A DNA stretch of 64,000 nucleotides from Chlorocebus sabaeus (taxonomy: Eukaryota; Chordata; Mammalia; Primates; Cercopithecidae), in contig NC_132914.1 of NCBI RefSeq assembly GCF_047675955.1, forward strand, positions 42,557,521 through 42,621,520, written 5' to 3'. Every line of letters begins with the position of its first letter. Positions within the stretch are counted from its first letter, which is position 1. Positions 59,532-64,000 of this stretch are shown here, piece by piece. The position numbers were made by a program, and so were the translations under genes. The notes below the pieces were generated by a model. It made no database searches. It saw nothing but the letters and a program-made list of their open reading frames with translations, and was not told the origin of the DNA.

Positions 59532-59535
59532 TAAT

Positions 59536-60206
59536 ATTATTTTTCCAAGGAAATGTGAAGAATGAATACAAAATCTTGACAAATGATTAAAAAATGGAAT
59601 TAAAAAATGATTCACAAATCTCTTACTGTTAAACATTCAGATATTTTTTATTTCCCAATAATATTATAATCAACATCCTTAGATAAGAATCTATGTGTAC
59701 ATTTCTAATTATTTCTCTGGTACAAATTCCCTCACAAATAATTTCTAGATCATTGGGGCATGAACATTTAACTTATTTTAAAAATTGCCTTCCAGAAGTC
59801 TTACTAATTTTTGTCTTCCCAGAAGTACATGGGACTGTATCAGAACTAATATTTGATGTTATCACTTCTTAATCTGTACAAAATTATTAAGTAAAAATGG
59901 CATCTTTAAAAAATAATGTGCATGCTTTTGACACATAATTTTAATAATGTTTATGATTCTTTCATTGTTCTTCTTTATGTATTGCCTCTTAATAACATCT
60001 CTAATCCTTTCATAGGGTCAATGGAAAAATTAAATAAGTCACATAAAATGCTTAATACACTGACTAGAAAATCTTCAGTATTAAATAATAGTTAATGAAT
60101 TTTAGTTATAATTATGGGTATTGATTTGTTTTATCTCTCTGAATTACAGATACAAATGTGGTCAATAAAGAAACTCAGTTTAAATAAAGACAACATTACC
60201 ATTACT
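59536..60206. other. AT-rich unique DNA, no gene seen
   Basis: No feature is recognised. Confidence 0.4.
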
Positions 60207-60216
60207 CTGAGGTTAT

Positions 60217-60517
60217 CTTTTTTTTTTTTTTTTTTTTTGAGACAGAATCTTGTTGTGTCACCCAGGCTGGAGTGAAGTGACATGATCTTGGCTCACTGCA
60301 ACCACTGCCTCCCAGATTCAAGCAATTCTCGTGCCTCAGCCACCCTAATAGCTGGGATTACAGGCATGTGCCATCACACCTAATTTTTCGTATTTTAAGT
60401 AGAGATGGGGATTTCACCATGTTGACCAGGCTTGTCTCAAACTCCTGGCCTCAAGCAATTTGCCCGTCTTGGCCTCCCAAAGTCCTGGGATTACAGGCAT
60501 GAGCCACCGCTCCTGAC
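60217..60517 (-). mobile_element. Antisense AluS-type, full length
   Basis: A T-run of about 20 leads into a complete antisense dimer. ctgaggttat flanks it at 60207-60216 and 60518-60527. Confidence 0.92.
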
Positions 60518-60527
60518 CTGAGGTTAT

Positions 60528-60984
60528 ATTTTTAATAGTAACATAAACTTGTCATTTCTAGCAAGAACCCCAAATCAAAAATCTATGGATGCAAGTTCTT
60601 GGTGATTAATTTATTCATGCTTCCCCCAGTTCCTGTAAGCATCACAATCATGCACTTCCTTTTACTTTGGGAACATAGTGGTAAGTTCAAGTTCACAATC
60701 TATAAAGGTACAGGGACATTTGGTATCCCAAGTAGCATCCTGTGCACTTCTTAGACATGTAGGAGAATGTTGTAGCCTGCAATCCATGGAGCAGCCAGCT
60801 ACAGGGAGAGAAATGCAGGCTTGGGCCAATGTGACTTCAGTGGCTAGGATCAAAAACAGAAGGGATATTGAAGTGACTCTTACTCCACTTCAAAACCAGA
60901 AAGTAGGATGTTCAGTACATTAAAGAGACAGTGATTAATTTTTATTAAAATCATGAGCACAATTCCTCTTTGGCAATAATTGCC
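60528..60984. other. Unique DNA, no gene seen
   Basis: Overlapping open frames on both strands (60662-60923) have no domain. Confidence 0.4.
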
Positions 60985-61535
60985 ATCACCCTACTTAGCT
61001 TACTCCCTGCCTCTAGACTCTTGCCTCACCAATCCATCATTACATTGCTACTGAGTTGTCATCCTCAAACACAGGATGGATTATGCTCTTCACATAATAG
61101 AATTATTTTAGGCTCTTCCTACTTATTCACCTCCGTCCTCATTAAATAAAGGTTTCGCAATTAGTGTGATATTCAAGATCCTTCTCCACCTAGCTGTAAC
61201 CTACCTTTTGCAGCATAACTCCACTACATTTCTGTGTACATTTTCTACTCCAAATACTGGTCTACTTACCTCAAACATGGGCTGTGAGCATTCATTTCTA
61301 CAAACTTTGCTCATAATTACTGTTCCCTGAGCCTCAAATGTCCTTTCTCCCCTCTCCCTTGACAGAGATCCCACTTATTCTTCAAAATCCTACTCCTTCC
61401 TCTGTAGTCTTAAAACAACGTACTTGACACATTCCCTTCTGCTTCATTCTATTGATATTTACATAAATGCCTTTCCCACTAGATTATGAGAATATGTGAA
61501 ATAGTGATCATATTTTAATCATGCTCAGCTTCCCC
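60985..61535 (+). mobile_element. L2 LINE 3' region
   Basis: 'cttactccctgcctctagac', 'cttctccacctagctgtaac', 'actgttccctgagcctcaaa' and 'cccactagattatgagaata' follow L2 order. Confidence 0.65.
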
Positions 61536-63285
61536 ACAGCTTGCACAATATTTCACAAAAAGAAAGTACTGAGTAATTGTTTCATGAATTGAATATGCAG
61601 TGATCGATTTTAGTTGCTTTCTATATAAATATGACAAGTTCCTCGATGAGAAAAAGGTACTCCTCACTGGTTCCAAAGTTAAGTTGTCAGATAAAATATA
61701 GGCACTCAGTAAAATTTTGAATATGAAATTCAAATTCAAGTGGACATCCTCTTTTGTTTTGTTTTATTTTGATAAATCTGGCAACCCTAGTCCAAAGACA
61801 TGTCAGTTTCACAACTGCCATGGTTAACTTCTGGACAACAATGAATTTGTGTAGGTATAAATCTGTTCCCATCCAATTCTGCTATAGCAATGTGTGTATA
61901 GCTACCATGAATTCCTTCATGTAAGGGGAATGTAAAGGGGAAAATGAGCAGAAGAACAAAGGCAGTCGTTTCTAACTTGATTCTTATATTCTCACAGATA
62001 CATAGTAGATATTTGAGGTACTCAGGGGCTATCATACCAGATATGAATATAACTTCTTCAAATAGATAGTTGTTCTAATCAGCAAGATAGCCAAGGTAAA
62101 CCTTTGAGGTCATTGAAACATTTTGCCTTTAAATCATCACCCAGGACATTTCTTCCCACTGTCCTTGAACTTTTTTATTGCCTGTCTGGCATCCAGCCAC
62201 AACGAGGTCATTGTGTGGGCACTGGTTGTGCCAACCTTCCATGCTCATCCCTGAGGATCCATGTCTACCCCAAGCTATTTAATAACATCTCCTAACCTTA
62301 TTCCCCACCCACACGTACCTCTCAACCCCAGCTCTTCTCTTTTCCAGTTTCCTAGGCAACAGTTTGCTAGTCTAATAATAAACCACAATGCTTGCCAACT
62401 TAAAATGAGAGATCAATAGAATCCCGAGGATTCTCCTTTGCTCCTAGATAACATCTGCAGTTTAACACTAACCTTCTGGGAATAATTCCTGGCTCCTCCT
62501 TCGTTGTCTGATCAAAAAGGGTTGGAATTTCCTGTAGGAGTGGGTGATGTGTTTCATAAGAGAATTGTTTCTTGGATAGAGAAACCTTACAGTTTTCTTC
62601 GATTCAAATTATGTAAGCAGCTATCAGCTGATGAGTTCAGCAGAATCTCTTATTTGTAGAAGTGTAACTAGTGTGTTCAGACCTCACCATTCTGACTAAA
62701 AAATAATGTCGTATTTATTCAAATGCCACATAAGCTGAGCTCCCAGTTGCCTATAAGGAACATATTGCTCCTCAGAAGGGTGCTGTCCACATCCTCTTTC
62801 AGGCCATTAGAGAAGAAACCCCATAAGATATTCCAGTCTGGCCTCTGTCAAATTCTCTATTCCTTTACTTCTGTAGACAGACTCCCATGAGACCACAGCC
62901 TCTCCAGAAAAATACTCCCACAGAACCACAGACACATTTAAAGTAATATAATTGACTAATTGCAGGAAGTAAGTTTCTAGCCATGCAACATATTGAAAAG
63001 ATAAATGTCGTTAGGATTAAACCAATGACTTTGGCCACCTTAGCAGCTGCAGTTTAGTCAATCACACAAACTATCAGCAGACATGTGATGGAACTAGAGG
63101 GAAACTGTGACACAAAATTAAGGAGAACAGAGACTGCCTGGACTTTCTGTTAGAAGAGTGCACAGCCTTCCATTTGCCAGAATATTGCTCCATACTCAGA
63201 AGCTGTGAAGCCCCAGATGTAAGTCGTGCACTCATTAGGACTCTGACTGCTAGTAATTGAAACCAACTGAAGCTAGCTTTATGCG
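61536..63285. other. Unique DNA, no gene seen
   Basis: Repeat-poor stretch of 1.7 kb. No exon, RNA gene or named repeat is recognised. Confidence 0.45.
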
Positions 63286-63289
63286 TTTA

Positions 63290-63420
63290 CTTATTTATTT
63301 GTAGAGCATGGGTCTCAACATCTTGCCCAAGCTAGTCTTGAACTCCTGGCCTCAAGCCATCCTCCTTCCTTGGCCTCCCAAAGCGCTGGGATTACAAGCA
63401 TGAGCCACTGCGGCTAGCCA
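63290..63420 (-). mobile_element. Antisense Alu monomer/FLAM-type
   Basis: A (TTTA)n tail, then 'agtcttgaactcctggcctc' and 'gattacaagcatgagccac'. Near-identical 'agctagcttta'/'gcctagcttta' words flank it (63271 and 63423). Confidence 0.75.
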
Positions 63421-64000
63421 AGCCTAGCTTTAAAAAATGAAAATGAAGAATTTATTACAATGACCTAGTGATGTCTCATGATTCAAGGAAAGAAGAGTCA
63501 CATGAAAATGGGAATCTCTGGCAAATCTAAGCTCTCCTTCCCGCTGTGTGTTGTTTCATTCTTTTTTTTTTCCTCTTTCCCCATGAGCTTTCTCTGCTCC
63601 CTCATCTTCATGGAGGAATATGTCCTCTCACCATATTGGGTTCAGTCCCACAAAGAGACTGAAAGCTCTTCTCGAAGTGGGGTGGGGGAACCCTTCAAGG
63701 CATATTTCTCCATATGGCATCCAGGGGCCTGGCCTCAGTGGAATGGAAGGAAAGTAAGGGTCACTGTGAGCTTGGCAGATGCTACAAAAAGGATAGACTA
63801 CTTTCACCTCGGTCACCTCCAAGTTGAAAAAAAAAAAAACAAAAAAAACCGTATAGACTACAGGTGGTCACAGCCATCATTTCTCTAGTTTCCCTTTGAC
63901 TAACACAAATTTGGAATAGGAAATAGTAGAGATGCTAGATATCTGGTCATACACTGCTGTTAAACTTGTCATCAAGCAAATTAAGAAAAATAAGAAAGTA
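63421..64000. other. Unique DNA to window end, no gene seen
   Basis: The open frame 63478-63888 has no recognisable domain and includes an A-rich low-complexity run at 63825-63850. Confidence 0.4.

Noticed and set aside
63478..63888. 136-codon plus-strand frame
   Set aside because: No domain, a low-complexity Lys-rich end from an A-run, and no splice or promoter context.

Overview
This window is nuclear DNA from a primate, most probably an Old World monkey (macaque/baboon group). Primate-specific Alu, L1PA and MST/THE1 copies are everywhere. The youngest copies carry Cercopithecidae-type changes: the AluY at 6792 reads gagatccggccactgc near its 3' end, and the L1 3' UTRs at about 5060-5180 and 9640-9760 carry the 'tgggtgctgacgagttgatgggtgc' type of duplication. 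No prokaryotic, viral-genome or plasmid organisation is present. The lineage call rests on remembered subfamily features, not on a search.

Only one functional protein-coding segment can be supported: exon 1 of the homeobox gene DBX2, on the minus strand (ATG at 16107-16105, splice donor after 15705), inside a CpG island of about 15590-16730. Everything left of 15704 is then DBX2 intron 1. Everything right of about 16300 is upstream or intergenic DNA. The homeodomain exons lie beyond the left edge.

Layout. 1-10.9 kb: intron 1 with an MLT2A-type solo LTR, a 3.8-kb 5'-truncated L1, a MER5A-like element, an AluY, an MLT1 LTR and an antisense L1 3' end. 11-18 kb: a nearly repeat-free domain around the DBX2 promoter. 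18-22 kb: an L1 with a classic 5' inversion, then an Alu fragment. 22.1-24.4 kb: a Tigger1 DNA transposon inside a MIR. 24.8-27.2 kb: an AluJ, a MER-type DNA element and LTR/MIR nesting. 27.4-35.8 kb: a cluster of MST/THE1-type (ERVL-MaLR) LTRs, one of them split by a near full-length RACGAP1 processed pseudogene and one internal region split by an oppositely oriented LTR. 36-38.4 kb: Alu pieces, a 42-bp palindrome and an SSB/La processed pseudogene fused at its 5' end to an Alu/FLAM fragment. 40-53 kb: scattered Alu, MIR, L2, L1 and MLT1 copies plus a 7SK RNA pseudogene. 53.4-56.4 kb: an old antisense L1M. 57.8-59.3 kb: a long repeat-free AT-rich block that looks like a candidate regulatory element. 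59.4-64 kb: Alu and L2 remnants in otherwise unique DNA.

I found no undescribed biological system. The points most worth following are the regulatory architecture around DBX2, the retrotransposition junctions (FLAM-SSB chimera, twin-primed L1, AT-rich filler at an L1 5' end, 7SK pseudogene with an internal duplication) and the MST/RACGAP1 nest.
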